From contig CM059972.1 of the NCBI GenBank assembly GCA_030490835.1, forward strand, positions 8,896,264-8,960,263: a DNA stretch of 64,000 nucleotides, given 5' to 3'. How positions within the stretch are numbered: position 1 is the first letter of the stretch; the number at the start of each line of letters is the position of its first letter. Both the position numbers and the translations under genes were made by a program. Shown piece by piece: positions 45,301 through 58,900 of the stretch. This DNA comes from Annona cherimola (lineage: Eukaryota; Streptophyta; Magnoliopsida; Magnoliales; Annonaceae). Below the pieces are notes generated by a model. That model did no database searches. It was not told where the DNA came from and was given only the letters and a program-made list of their open reading frames with translations.

Positions 45301-48300
45301 ATAGGTCTTAAGAAGAATCTTCATATGGTATGTCAGCCATTTATCTTCTGGTGCCAGCTTAAGGGCTGGTCCTTCCCCACTCAAATTGAACTTCATTGTT
45401 GTTTTCGCTGGAGTAATCCAACCCTTAAAATTTTTGGCCTAATCACGATGATCAACTTGATGAGTGTATGGTCATAAGTTGATATCAATTGAGAGATTGT
45501 CACTGCCAATTCGTTCATGTTGGTAAATACCATTAGTTATTTTACACATTTGTGACTTCAGGTATTTATGTTGTGTATTTTAGTATGTGAGACCTCAGTT
45601 AGCAGCCAGATTTAAAGCAGATGTCATCGGGAATTTAGGGTACACAATGTCAATCTGAGCTGTTAGTACTGAGATGCAATTTCTATTTTTATTGCCCTTT
45701 GTTCCAATCCATTTGGATGCTTAGACATGACAGTATATGCTACAGTTACAAATATATTTGTCAAAGACCTTATTTTAGCACCTGTTGCCAAATCTGGCTG
45801 CTTAACTGTCTTTCTGATTGCTAGTCTATGTTTTTGAAATTTCATTGTTTTGCTTTCCTGATGGGTGCAATACACCTGCAGTCTTGCACCTGTCCAACAT
45901 TCATTAACTGTAGAAAGCAGTATTATGTGTCCTAGTGAATTTAGATTTTTCTCCTTTCTTTCCCTGTTGAATTGTACTTGTTTCCACTCATTTGAGCTAA
46001 TATCATGTCAGGCGTCCGCTTTGTACAAATTAGTTGCAGAAAGGGGGCCTTGGAGTTCCTTGGCAAGGTGGGCTTTAGAGTCTTACCTGAAAGGTGATGT
46101 GGGCAGAGCATTGCTTCTCTATTCAAGATTAGCTGAACTTGGATTTGAGGTGGCACAGAGTAATGCTGCATGGATTTTTGACAAATACGGGGAACGAAGT
46201 ATGTGCATGGGTGAATCTGGTTTTTGCACAGAAGCAGAAAGGCACCTACGTGCACATTCTTTGTGGTGGCAAGCTTCTGAACAGGGAAATGAGCATGCCG
46301 CCTTGCTTATTGGGGATGCTTATTACTATGGTCGGGTATGGCACATGCTGATTGCTTTTTTACTCAAGAAACAAGGAACTCTTGTTGTGTATTCTAATTG
46401 CTTCTTGTTCCTCGTCCTTGAAGGGTACTGAGAGAGACTATGAACGTGCAGCAGAGGCTTACAATCATGCTCACTTGCAATCCAATGCTCAAGCCACGTT
46501 TAACCTTGGCTATATGCATGAGCATGGACAAGGACTTCCTTTTGACCTTCATTTAGCTAAACGTTATTATGATCGGGCCCTTGAGTATGATCCCGCTGCT
46601 AAATTGCCTGTCTCTTTGGCCCTCACAAGCTTATGGATACGGAAGAACTATGCCAACAGTTTAGTGGTGAGTCTTTGTTCAAATATATAGCTTCCCTCTG
46701 CAAATAAGCTCTCACTGCTCAATTTTATGGACTTAACACTCCAATATGGTAGAAGGTCGTGTTGCACATTTCAATCATTACACCTGTTCACAATTTTGGA
46801 AAACAATATGTAGCATTCATGTTAAAAACCATCAAAATCAGATGATTTGGTGGGCTGCAATAACAAAAAATGTGAATAAGGATATTATTACTATTGAGAT
46901 GGTTCTGTGATTACAGATGCTTTATTTACATTATGTACAAATGTTTATTCATTAAATATATATTTCTTGATTAGATAAATAAATAATAATTTGTAAATGT
47001 AAAATTGTTATGAATAAATTTTTTGTCAAATGCGTAAGTAGTATGACTAAATAAACATTTCAATCTACTACTATTATTACTGCCGCCGCAGCCATGGTCA
47101 TCCTGAGACTGAGATTCTGATTTTGATAGTTTCTAGTATAAATGGAACATATATTTAAAAATTCTTTGAACAGGTAATGCGGTCCTTTGATTCTTCCATA
47201 TGTTAATTGTAATTGGGAAGGCAGTTGGGAAATAGCCATCATATTGTCAAAATGATTCCAGAATCATGTTAAAGGTGAATTGTATGATCACTTTGTAATT
47301 GTATATTCTATGTTTCTTTCAAATTCGAACTGGTGATATATAAATGTTTTCTTAGCATGTCATCTTCAAACAGTTTTAAGGAGGAAGCAACAAATGATAC
47401 ATTGAAAGAGCTCTCTCATTCTCTTCTTGTATTTCATTATTTCTCTATTACAGTCTTTAGCCATTTTCATTATTTTATGAACATCAGGCGCACAGGTGTT
47501 CACCATAGGCAATTAGTAAAGCTTATGTGTAGCATATTAGCATGGATCAATGTGGCAGTATAAGTTGATGTCTAGCATGCTGTCAATATGTTATCATATG
47601 TCAGATTAGCTTGTGTGCATTTGTGCACATTAGATTTTTTTTTTTTTTTTTTTTGTGGATTAAGTTCTGCACATGAGGCTTTAGACTGATTTGACTTCAG
47701 ATCAACATAAAGTGATTGGTGAGGAGCTATTGGAACACTACTTCATCATCAAGATATAGGCGTCATGGGTCACATAGAAAAGCAAATTAACTGAACCCTT
47801 GAGATTAAGTTCAGTGGGTTGTCAGGAACAACGGTAGTGCCATTGTGGTTGGACTCATGGCCACGGTTTTGGTTGGCATGAGTTTGAATCCCATCGTCTG
47901 CACTTTTGTGTGGTTTTAACAGCAGACCCTCCGGAGTTTGTGAGGGTTTTATAATTTCCTTTATCTAAGGGGTTTGCAAAAAATTTCTTCCATATTGTGA
48001 GTGTTATGAATGTATAAGATTGTAATATCAATTGTCATGTTGTATAAATCCCAAATCTAAAAAAAAAAAAAAAAGTTCAATTGGTTGTTTTTAGCCCTGA
48101 ACTGATGGACGTCCTAATCATATTGCAGGTGCATTGGATTGATTCACTACCCCAGGCGTATCCAAAAGTGGGAGCGTGGGTAGAGGAAGTGATCATGGAT
48201 GAAGGGAATGTAACAATCCTGACTCTTGTTGCCTGCCTACTCACTGTCCTTTATTTGCGCGACAGGCAAAGACGGCATGCTGGCGGACATCCTGCACAGC

Positions 48301-48323
48301 CTAATGCTGCTGTGCCCAACTGA
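42357..48323 (+). CDS. HRD3A: HRD3A/SEL1L homologue, ER-associated degradation (681 aa, six exons)
   Basis: Exons 42357-42932, 43475-43966, 45112-45327, 46012-46335, 46424-46666, 48129-48323. All introns are GT-AG, all junctions phase 0. The 681-residue length fits plant HRD3A (about 680). An N-terminal signal peptide ([19 protein letters not shown]) is followed by an acidic/Ser linker, about nine Sel1-like repeats (150-600, for example [40 protein letters not shown]) and one C-terminal membrane segment (about 645-660). N-glycosylation sequons (NYT, NFT) lie in the lumenal part. The yeast and animal orthologues scaffold the Hrd1 ubiquitin ligase and deliver misfolded lumenal proteins to it; plant HRD3A does the same for brassinosteroid and immune receptors. 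A second in-frame ATG at codon 8 is possible but the first keeps the usual basic start. The gene appears intact. Confidence 0.95.
44353..44427. mobile_element. 57-bp mini-element with 12-bp inverted ends in HRD3A intron 2
   Basis: GGACGCCGATCC (44362-44373) and its exact inverse GGATCGGCGTCC (44407-44418) bound a GC-rich insert that is flanked by TGATAACTA on both sides (44353-44361 and 44419-44427). A 9-bp duplication is typical of Mutator-like elements. The interior holds a perfect 20-base palindrome, AGCATGCAGCGCTGCATGCT (44375-44394). No coding capacity. Confidence 0.65.
47823..48074 (+). mobile_element. tRNA-derived SINE in HRD3A intron 5
   Basis: A-box-like TGGTTGGACTCATGG, B-box-like GAGTTTGAATCCC about 40 bases later, a body of about 170 bases and an A-run of 14 or more at the end. 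Flanking AAGTTCAGTGGGTTGT (47807-47822) and AAGTTCAATTGGTTGT (48073-48088) match at 14 of 16 positions, a good target duplication. It ends only 40 bases before exon 6. Confidence 0.7.
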
Positions 48324-49901
48324 CTGCTTAGGAGGATCGTGGAAAATCACAGAGGTCGGGAAATTTGGAATGTTAAAAAAGACATGCCCCATGGTTTCAT
48401 GATTTTATGCATGATGGATGGTTATTGGATTTTTGTGCATCAGCAAAATCTCTTGCATTTTTATACGTCCAAATTCTCTCCACTGAAAATCATTGTGTAT
48501 ATGAGAGACTGCGGAGTGTCTGTAGATGCACCAAGCCAAAGGTACTCCACTGTGTTAACATTTTCTAACATCAGTACAACATGAAAATTTATTTATTGAA
48601 AATGTACTTTCTTTTTTTTTCCCCCTTTTTTTTGGTTCGTACTTTTTAATCATGTTATTATTCATGGAAATTATAAGTATTGGGCGTAGTGAGAATATTA
48701 TGAGTTCCGATTAAATGGAACCGGCTGCCCTTGAATTGAATTCACGGAACCTCTTGATTTGGGTCAGCTCTGGTAACTAATCAAAAGTCCGATACGACTA
48801 CAAATTTTTTTTTTATACATATAAAAAGGTCCAATATGACTCTTTCACTTTGGAATAATTTGTTCAACTAAAATTTCAAATTGATTATTTCCATTCCGTG
48901 GAACATACTTAAAATTATTTAATAGCTATAATTTTAAGACTTTTAATTAAACTTTTATACCTAAAGTATTCTTCTTATGTCATCAATTATTCTAGTTGTA
49001 ACTCTTTTTTTGTTGAAACAGTATTCTAATTCTTGTATCAACGAATCCAAGCGATGTTCATATATTTTACACCCGATTTTATATATTTTTAAACGATGCA
49101 GCAAGCACAAAAGTTGCATGAAATAGAACCAAATTAAGTACAGTAAATCATTTCCATAAAATAAAATAAAATTAAACAGTTTCTCCAACAGTCCATGGAT
49201 TGCAACCGAGGTGTTTTTGTACATAAAGGCAAACGGTTGCTGAAAATCTGCAATGCAGCAAACATCTTTTAAGTAATTAACCACCGAATTTGGGTTCAGA
49301 TGGTACGGCGATTGATAACTAGGAAGACGCAAGCACGTTAGCACAAGTAGATGATTCTGCAGATGAAATCACCAAAAATTTAAAATCAGCGAAATAGGTA
49401 GGATTGGCATCATCAAGGACAACTGTCCTCGTGAAGCATCAGGATCTCCTCTTACGTTTAACCACTCATGCCCATTATCCCCCTGACGTCAATCGACTTA
49501 TCAATTCCCCATTGTCAAACAGATCAAATGGATGGACAATGTAAGCCAATTTTTTCTATTAAGAAAAAAGTATTAACATAACGCCCTATGCCGATGGAAA
49601 GCAAAAACCATGGGCGTCATTGTTGATTTAATGTAAATCGATACAACTCTACTTGACCATGTTTCCTACTTGAACAAAGAACAAAAATTGCTGAGAATCA
49701 TATTTCATCAAATCGATGACCCTTTTTTAGAAATTTGTCGTTTCTTCTCTTGTATCTCACTGTAGGTGCTGCATCCGCCAAAGAGGACGCTTGTATGAAC
49801 TCAATTTCCTGTACACTTCTACAACCAAGATCTTTCTCTGTACAATTTTCATGAACCGGCACAGCATGAAATGATTGATCTTACACGATCAATTCTGACT
49901 G
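48324..49901. other. Convergent intergenic spacer
   Basis: HRD3A (plus) and the PHD/GNAT gene (minus) end toward each other here. The first 250 bases should hold the HRD3A 3' UTR. No gene is supported; the minus-strand open frame at 48961-49344 is AT-rich and resembles nothing known. Confidence 0.45.
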
Positions 49902-52900
49902 TTAGTCGCCAGGTGAAGATTGTTTAATAATAATTCGACATTTAGGAACTTCCTTGTGCAACATAGATGTCCCTTCAAAGACCATCATGCGCAAGTCCTT
50001 TGTATACTCAGCAAACTGCAAGGGCATCAGATTCACATTAGCACTCAGGCTGAGAAGATATGATAGGCATGCGCACTCTAGAACAAACCCACCTGCTCTG
50101 GATTTATCTTTTTGAATCCAAATCTCTTCATCCAGATAGACTCAGCCTCATCGGCAGCTGGAAGCAAAAGGTTCTTCACTTCAAGAAATCCCAACAATCT
50201 CTCAACGCATGAAAACAATGATTGGAAGAAACCCTGAAAAAGAGAAAATTGTCAGTTGAGTATACGTAATCCTAACGAGCTCAATTTCTATTAGCACTAG
50301 AATAACCAGAACAAAAACAAGTTTTTCCAAATCTCCCCACCCGATTGAGGTGACTATGTATCCCAGCGCAATTCATCATCATAAAAAGACCTACGTAGGA
50401 TAAGCCACATTGATCTTGTTACACCATTCTTCTCAATCTTAGTTGTCTTCAGTTAGCCCTAGCACTTTCATAACTTTCTTAATGGCTTTCAGCCATGTCT
50501 TTTTGTCCTTTTGATAGTTCTCTTGTTGCCCTTTGTCTCAATAAATTCATTCATCTACATCTCACAAATACTAGATTACATAAGTATACTTTTTCTCATT
50601 TTATTACCTACTGGTTATACTCTCAAGGTAACCCATATTACATTATTTCTGAGTATCATCTTTTCTTATTTTACCACTCAGTCGTCTCAAGAGTGGAAAA
50701 AACTGGATATGCAATTGAGAAGCTCCTTCCGATGGCAGTTTCCAATCCCAAAAGCAGAGTGCTCACACAGATGTACCACACTATATATTTTCCTACAACC
50801 TTGGGGACACATGTTTCAAGGGAAGAGAATTTTCAGATCACAGAAGACAGTCACGTGTGTTAGGGCTCATCAGTTAATGGCTGTTAAAAGGCTTCTGAAT
50901 AGGGACGTATAATGTACAAAATAATGAAATGTTAATGAATGACAAACGAAAAGCAGTTAGCTTTCTGGCATCACCTTGCTTTCTCATCTCTTTTTGGTTT
51001 TCTTCTTTCTAAATCCTTTGATAGATATCAAGACGTTTAGCCTTCTAAAGTAAACTCATTCAACTTGCAATAAGAAAATAGCCCAGGGTATAAAATGCAT
51101 AATTCTTATATGGTACTACAGATAAGAAGAGACATGTGACTAAGTCCTTAAGACATTTCTTCTATTAGATAGGAACGAAAAACCAACTGAGCTTGCCTTT
51201 TACTGCTACGCGGGCTTACCAGACCAAACATTGATAACTCCAATTGAGTAAACCAACACTCAGTTGGTTGATTTCATAAAATCAAAAAATTAGCACTTGC
51301 CAGTCAAAATATTTACTCTACATCAAAATCCAACTGCCCACAGTAACACTTTCAGTGGACAGGAAGAACACAGACAGTCTGAGCCAATGACAAAAATAGA
51401 GCAAAAATCAATTATGTGAATCAGTCCAGGACAATTATAGTTTTATGATGCAAGGTGTTCAGTTCCTTTTCCAAGAAGCACCAGGGAACAAATGAACTGA
51501 AATATGGAACCTGGGCAGACATTGAAAAGCACATTCAGAATTTTTAAATGGTACATGGACCAACAATTTTGTGCCCAAGTGGCAACAAATCAGATAGAAT
51601 ATCCTCACCTGTCCTTGGTGTTCTTTGCTTGTTGCAACTAATGGTAGTTCTGCAACTTCCTGCCCAAAAATTCGTAGAATTCCAACTGACACAATAGTTG
51701 AGCTGCAAAATTACACGATTAAATCCCATACTAACAACACTATCAAGGTGTAGGAACCAATAGAATTACACTTCTGCAAATCATACTCTTACTTTACAGT
51801 CAATATTGCACAGTACATTCCGCCAAACTCTTGGTCTCGCATGTTCCTCCTGTGGAAATCGGTCATAGAATATAAATTTTGATCAATAAAAAGAATTCAG
51901 GTCTTTGCCCATGGATGCTTACAAATGAGTGGAAAGAGATTTTTATTTCTCTTACCCATAAACCATGGCAGGTATCAGGTCTTTGCCTTGCATTGTATCA
52001 GTAATTGGATCAAAGCAGTCCTAGGAACAAATGGTGTCAAACAAATGATTAATTACATCAAATAACATTCTTCTCAATTTGAAACACCAACAGAACTCCT
52101 TGCCCCAGAAGTTAAAAACATAACTGACAGAGAGAAACTACAGTACCTTTGATTCAAAAGGATGAACTTGGTGTAAATGGGGAAAAAGAAAAAGAAGAAG
52201 AAAAGAATAACGGTGATGCACCATTCCTAACCTTTAAAGAGCTCATATTTCCTATTCATGTTTAAAGTTTTATGCACTCGAGCACCCACCCCACATTTAT
52301 GTAGCAGAAATCTGCTGCGTGTAATGTAACATACCAGGCTGGAGAACCATTTATAGATTTCCATAGTTGCTGACATGTGCATGGAAATTTGGACACCAAG
52401 AATATTAAATTTGTATACGCATAAAGAAAACATCTGTCAACAAAACAAAACACACTGGGTGCTCTCCCTGCTAAATAAGATGAGAGGTCCCAGACAAGCA
52501 TTCAGTAGTAAAGAGGGCAGGTAGGATCCAGGCCATCGTACTTTATTAACGGAGGAATGTTGACCAGTAAACAAAATTTGCTAATTAACATGCAATACCA
52601 CCTCCCTCCCACTGGAAGTGTGGTGCCTAAATGTGTTAATTATTTTGAGCCATGCTGCTTAATAAGAATGCTCCTGAAACTGAATATGATTGTTGATTTT
52701 GCATCTGAAAACGTTATCATTCATCGTACACCATTTTTTTATTTGTATATATTTACATCCATTTCAATATGTATTACATTGAAGTCCTAAGACAATCTTA
52801 CAATTTGTAAAGGAAGACCACAAGCCCCACCTTATCAACTTTGGGAGCAACAAACCCCCACCAAATAAATAGGGAGACAAAAGCTCCCCATAAAGAAACA

Positions 52901-55900
52901 CCAGCGGACTCAAGCCCACGACCTGCAGCATGCAGGCCTGCTGCTTTACCAACCGAGTAACCACTCAGTTGTAAACCTCACCATCTTGCACCATTGGGGT
53001 CCATGCTTGTCAACTGGTTGATGAAGCAAGGATATGATCCAAATAGATGGTGGAAACTTATGACAGTGATGACAAATATAAACAACAAACTGAAAACTGT
53101 CATAAGTTTTCAACTACATCAAACAGCCATAAGACCAGACACAAGTTATGTTTTACGATGCATAACTAGAAAATGATATCATGATTTGGCATCATCAAAA
53201 TCTTGAAATAAGAAACATAACTAGCAAATTTAACAGATTAATTAAATACACATATCAGAACATCAGTTTTATGAAAAACTCAATCTTCGTACACAACATT
53301 ACTTCCTAGTTTCCACCTTCAATATATACTTACATGCAGGATAGCTACCGCTCTAGAAAGAAGCAATCTGCTATCTGGAGTAGCAATTTTTCCACTTAGA
53401 ACCCTCCATTGAACATCAAGGTCAACACTACTCGATGATTTCTCCTCATGCTTTCTCCTTACGACATCCAAAAGCGAATCAGGAAGTTTCTCTGATCCTC
53501 GGAAAACCAATTTTTCCATGGCTGAATGAATCTTGTTACATTCCATGCAACAGAACCACTTTCCCTGGGGCAATTCCTGGTGTCCAGATCCAGGACAAGA
53601 CAGAAGAAAAAAAAAAAACAAGAAAAGAAATGGACATGAGTGCAGTGTGACATACGAGCAATGATTCCCAAAATAGTGGCCCTAGCATGTTAGATCAAAT
53701 GCGAGGAAAAAAACATGATTTATGCTGATATAAAAATAAGGAGTGGAACTGTTTCCAAGCATGGAATCTCTTGGTTTTTGCAAACACTGCAAATTTTGAT
53801 GAATCAGAACCACCTACTATGTTTGTTAATATTTATTTAGTTGAGATGTCAAATTCACCTGTATTGAATACTTTGGTGGGCCATTTCAAATTATATAGCA
53901 AGCTGACAAGTTTGAAAGTAGGGCCTACCAAAGTATCCAATCAAGGTCATTTTTGATAACTCAACTAAATAAATATTATCAAACATAATGAGTGATTTGG
54001 ATTCCTAAAAAACTACAGGTTGCAAAAACCAAGACTTTCCACTCCTAAAAACAAAATACTGTAAACCAAATGTAAGTCATGAACATCACAAATATTAGCA
54101 ATTCAAAAAGCTTATCTCAAGAATCTATCAATCCCTAAATAATTAGTTGACCTAGTTCATAAAGAATGCCTCTAAAGATTAGAATTAGCGTCTAAAGAAT
54201 CCCCTCGCAATAGCAAAAAGAAAATCATGGAGAGCTTAAATTCTTGTACTAGAATTCAAGAGAAAAACAAAGAATTAACATTTCAAAAAATGAAGGTCTT
54301 ACAAGTAGAAGAGGATAAGGATGGAGAACACCTAGGAATTCTTTAAGGGTAACACCAAAGTTGGAGTGACACCAACTTCCCCAAAGAGGATACAGAGAAA
54401 TCTCTTCTATTTGATACAATGAACACAAATCTTGCAACATGGCATCTAAATGTTACTTCGAGATGAGAACTAAAAACCTGTGGACTGCATAACAACTTAA
54501 GCAAAAGACCGAAACACTCATAGAATTCATAACTTCATACAGTCAGTACATAGACGGCCATGGGTTTGTTAGAATAGCTTAGGTATGTGTACCTTGCGCC
54601 TATTAAAAAAGATAATCAAATGCACCATAAATCAACCAGCTTCATAAAATATTTGAATAACATTTGGCGCTAGAATAAGAAATTAGATAAGAGTGATTGA
54701 TGTTCCACACCTTTAGATCTTGCATGTTGTGCTCCTTCAAACAGCCCACGTGAAATTCCTTCTCACACTGGTTATGAAAAATTGTACCAATTTAAGTAAC
54801 TTATATCAAACAAGTGTGAAAAGTTACCAACAACAAGTATACCTGATCGCAGAGAAGAACTGTGCGTGGACCAAAGCCTGCTTTGCTGAAGTCGTGGCAT
54901 CTGGAAGTGCAAAAAATACCCGAAGGTAAAATATACATATGAAACCAAATAGAAAGTCTAGTGAGAAGTGTTCTTGTTCAATGCACAAGTGGAAGCAAAC
55001 ACAAGGGACATGCAATATATTTCAGGGTCATGGTCTAATAATCAAAACAATTTGAAAGGTATATGTTATTAAGCACAAAGGAAATCCCAAAAGTCACTTA
55101 AAAGTAGACCCAACAAATTCTTCTTCTATCACTCAATTCATTTATTAACAAGACAACCTCGACCAAGCCTAACATGAGGGCTGCAAGTACAACCCAAGGC
55201 ATTCTGGTCAAATCAGCAAGCACATGCTCGGCTAGGGCTTTAAGAATTAGGGCATGCAAAATCCAAATAATGCCTGGTACACCCACGGTACCTAGCATCA
55301 TACATCCTGGATAAGTTATATTTGGAAGCACCTAAGACCGCTCAGGATAACAATGCCACAGGGCAAAAGGGATCCACATCAGAACTAAAATTAATACTTT
55401 CAGAATGCTAAGTCACTTGTAGCTAGAAAGCAAACAATGGCTCACCTGCATAACACACAGACAGTAACATCAGGTTCTGATGGTTTAACCATACGAATGC
55501 ATCTCTTAGTAATCTGTTCTATAGGATCAATTCCTATAACCCTACCAGCTGCCAGGGCATTAACACTTCTTTCTGCATTTTTTTCTTTTTCAAACATGGT
55601 TTTGCAATATCGGCAGTACCAGTCACCCTCAGGAATTGATAATAACCCCACACAATCTGCAACAGGAAATTTTGAATGTGAATCAAAAGCAGCACACATG
55701 AAAACAAATTTTCCAGACAACAGAGACGAGACAATAGACATGCATGATAATCAAGAAAGTGTCTGATCCCAACAGGAGTGCAACTAGGTCATTCTGTCAC
55801 ACTGTAGTCAATGCTAACCTGATCTGTTTTTAGATAAAGCATCTCTTTATTCGACAAAAATAAAATTTGTTAGCATAATAATTCAACATGAAAGTCTACT

Positions 55901-58900
55901 AACCAAACCACACCATCAGTCCCACCACATTCAAACGTTAAAGTCAACAACTTCCTGATGGACACCTTGCATATAACTCATCATTTGGCATCTAGACCTT
56001 TCAAAAGTAGAAAGGTAATACCAAAATAATGCCTGTAACCCAAGGTCTTGTGCTTTGTGTTAGTTTATATTCAAGAATATCACAAGGAACAACAAACGCC
56101 CCCAAAGAATATGGTAAAATCTCCCATAATAAAGAGCTTTGAAATAGCTTGCCAAATTCTAACAGGACTAATGGAGCATGTCCACATCAGTCTTCAACTG
56201 TAGGTTTCAACAACATGGTCCCAATGCTTCTGCCCTCAAGCTCCAGAATGTGCCATGCTTACCTAATTCTATGGAGATCATAGACAAGGCACCCTTATCC
56301 AACTCTGATCCTCAAGGGAAAGATTACTGCTGATGAGAGTTTTTGCATTGCAAGTGTGAATCAAAAGATATCCTAAGTATTTAGCCTTTTAAACCTCTAA
56401 ATTATCGATGTGATCAGTTTAATATTGCACGTAACTAACAAATAAGTTCTTAACAATTTATATAACCAAATCAGTAGAAAGGTTAAAAAAATGAAGAGCA
56501 TTCTTGATAAAAAGGATAACCAATCATTTGTACAGAACAAAGCATATACCAGGATGATAGGCCCTCGGACATCCATCACAAAGGAGAAGATCACCAAAAT
56601 CAGCACATATTGTGCAAAGGTCATCATTGTCACTGACACAAAACTTCTGATCTTTTGATAGGGACAACGCCAGTTCATGGAGAGAGACCCCATTGGAAGT
56701 AAAAATGTGCAGGTAACTAAAAATAAAAATAAGAAAGAAAGAAATCAGTAAGAAAATCAATAATGCATGACAAAGGAGTCAAAAGGCTGAGGTGTAACTT
56801 ACGGTTTCCGCCTAGAAGCCCATCCAGCATGAGCTTCAAACTGTGAGGGACTAACCTGCATTTTAAATGAAATGACTACGAAGAAGAACTAAAGTACGAC
56901 ATTTTAAGAATTTGAATATATAAAGCAATCAAACTACCTCACTGTTACAGCATCTACAGAATATGCCGTTCCCCATTTTGTAACCCTCAAGCAATCTCTA
57001 AACATGGATAAGTCTTAATTAGTCAAAAGGTTAATACAGAACATCAACAGAAATAAAAACACCAGATAGTTCATTGATGTCAACAACCTTTCCACGCACA
57101 TAATAAGCCACTTCTGTTCCATCAGGTAATACATCTTCCATAAATACCAGCTTATGAAGCCGCAAATCCCTAAAGAAAGAACATTTTGATGCAATGAGGC
57201 TCAGACATTAGTAACAAAACGATAAGCTATGCATCAGCAAATAAGTGTAAAAACAACAACGAAACAAAATGATAAACAGCTTACTTCCGAGTTAATCTCC
57301 CTTTCACATTCTTCTTTTCTGAAGAGGAAGATTTTGATATACTCTTGGAGAGATTCTGAATTACTGGCAATTTTGATGACCTGTAACCAATATGGATGAA
57401 TATTTTACACATGCAGATGGATATTTTGAAAATCGCTAGCAAATTAATTGAAATGGATAATGCTTTATGAGTGGTGCAGGGCATGACCCCTGTTCCTTGT
57501 ATTCCTTGAAAAGGAAAAAGAAGGAACATTCAGCAGGAATGACAAATTTGGTAATTACGAATGAAGAAACTACCCTAAAGGAATCTGAAAAACAATCTTA
57601 CGTTCTTCATTAACTGAATGCAAAGAAAGAGTAGTCGTGATATTGACATAAATCTCAAATCAATGAATAATATGTTTTGTCTTTGCAGATTTATTCGAGA
57701 ATGAATTAACTATCAAGTGCACACCTGTGGATGAAATTTCAATCTTACATTCTCAATTAGCAGAATGCAAACCTAAATAGACAAATTATCACAAGTTCCA
57801 ATTCAATGGAATCAGTTACAACAACTTGAATTTATGGAACTTTTTGGTTTGTGTCTACCTTGTTGATTTACCAAAATCCTATCTAATCATTGTACTCAAA
57901 ATCATTTGTCTAATTATAATACCAAAAGTTATTATGACCAAAGTTTTGTGCACATTGAACCTTTTAAAAGGATACAAAATCGCAAGTAACATGTGAAAGT
58001 TACATAGATATTGATCCATTCATGCAAGCATTAGAATAATGATAATTTATATCGTCATTCATGCACATAAGAAGCTTTTCTCCTATGAAACCAGGTGTAA
58101 TATGTACACCACTTGAGTTCCCTATGTTTTTGAAGTTGTTTAGATCCAAGCAATGCATCATACTTAAAACTAATTGTTTAGCCTAAATTTTTTTAAAAAA
58201 AATCAACTAGATTGAAAATTTTTATAATGTCTGATATTTAAAAAATAATTATAAAGACCTTCATGCATTGGAACTCCATGAATTTATGTTGGCCTTTAAA
58301 CGATAGTGACCTGCGTACACCTTGGATTTAGATGAAATTTGGAACTGAAAAGTGATAACAAAGACAAATTTCTAATGATTTAATAGTATCTGTTTTTGAA
58401 TCCAATCCCCATACTTGAAATAGTTATTCAATTTCTAACCCAAGTTTCGATTTACTCAACCACAGACCTACAAACACCAGGTTGATTGTCAAGTTGTCCA
58501 TTAGCCCAATCCAGGTTGCAGCCTATCTACCCCGTATAACTGAACACAACTTGCATCCTTAGTAGAATGTTGAGGATGAGGGGTCTTTTTTAGTACTATT
58601 ATTATGAATGGGTCCACAAGATGCACCAAGTGCATCATGGCGCATCACCCATTGGCACATGAGGCAAGCCCCTCACTAAAGGCACCTTACTTAGCCCATG
58701 TCTGTTTGCCAAGTGCACTTTGCATATAAGAAGGCTGAATGAGCATGCTTAACTTTTAAATGAATAAACTTTTCCTCCTTTCCCAACTACTCTGATTTTA
58801 TACTAGAGTTTTTATTCAATGAGCCCGGGTGCACTAAGCTTCGGTGTGCCCGGGTGCAAAAATCCATTTTCTTAGTTTTTTGAAATTTTTTTTTATAAAA

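Noticed and set aside
52820..52975. A functional tRNA gene
   Set aside because: A- and B-box-like sequences are present, but no full cloverleaf could be drawn and the body continues as a SINE.
55098..55331. Minus-strand 77-codon hydrophobic frame in PHD/GNAT intron 10
   Set aside because: It lies within an intron, shows no family match, and the neighbouring exons join in frame without it.
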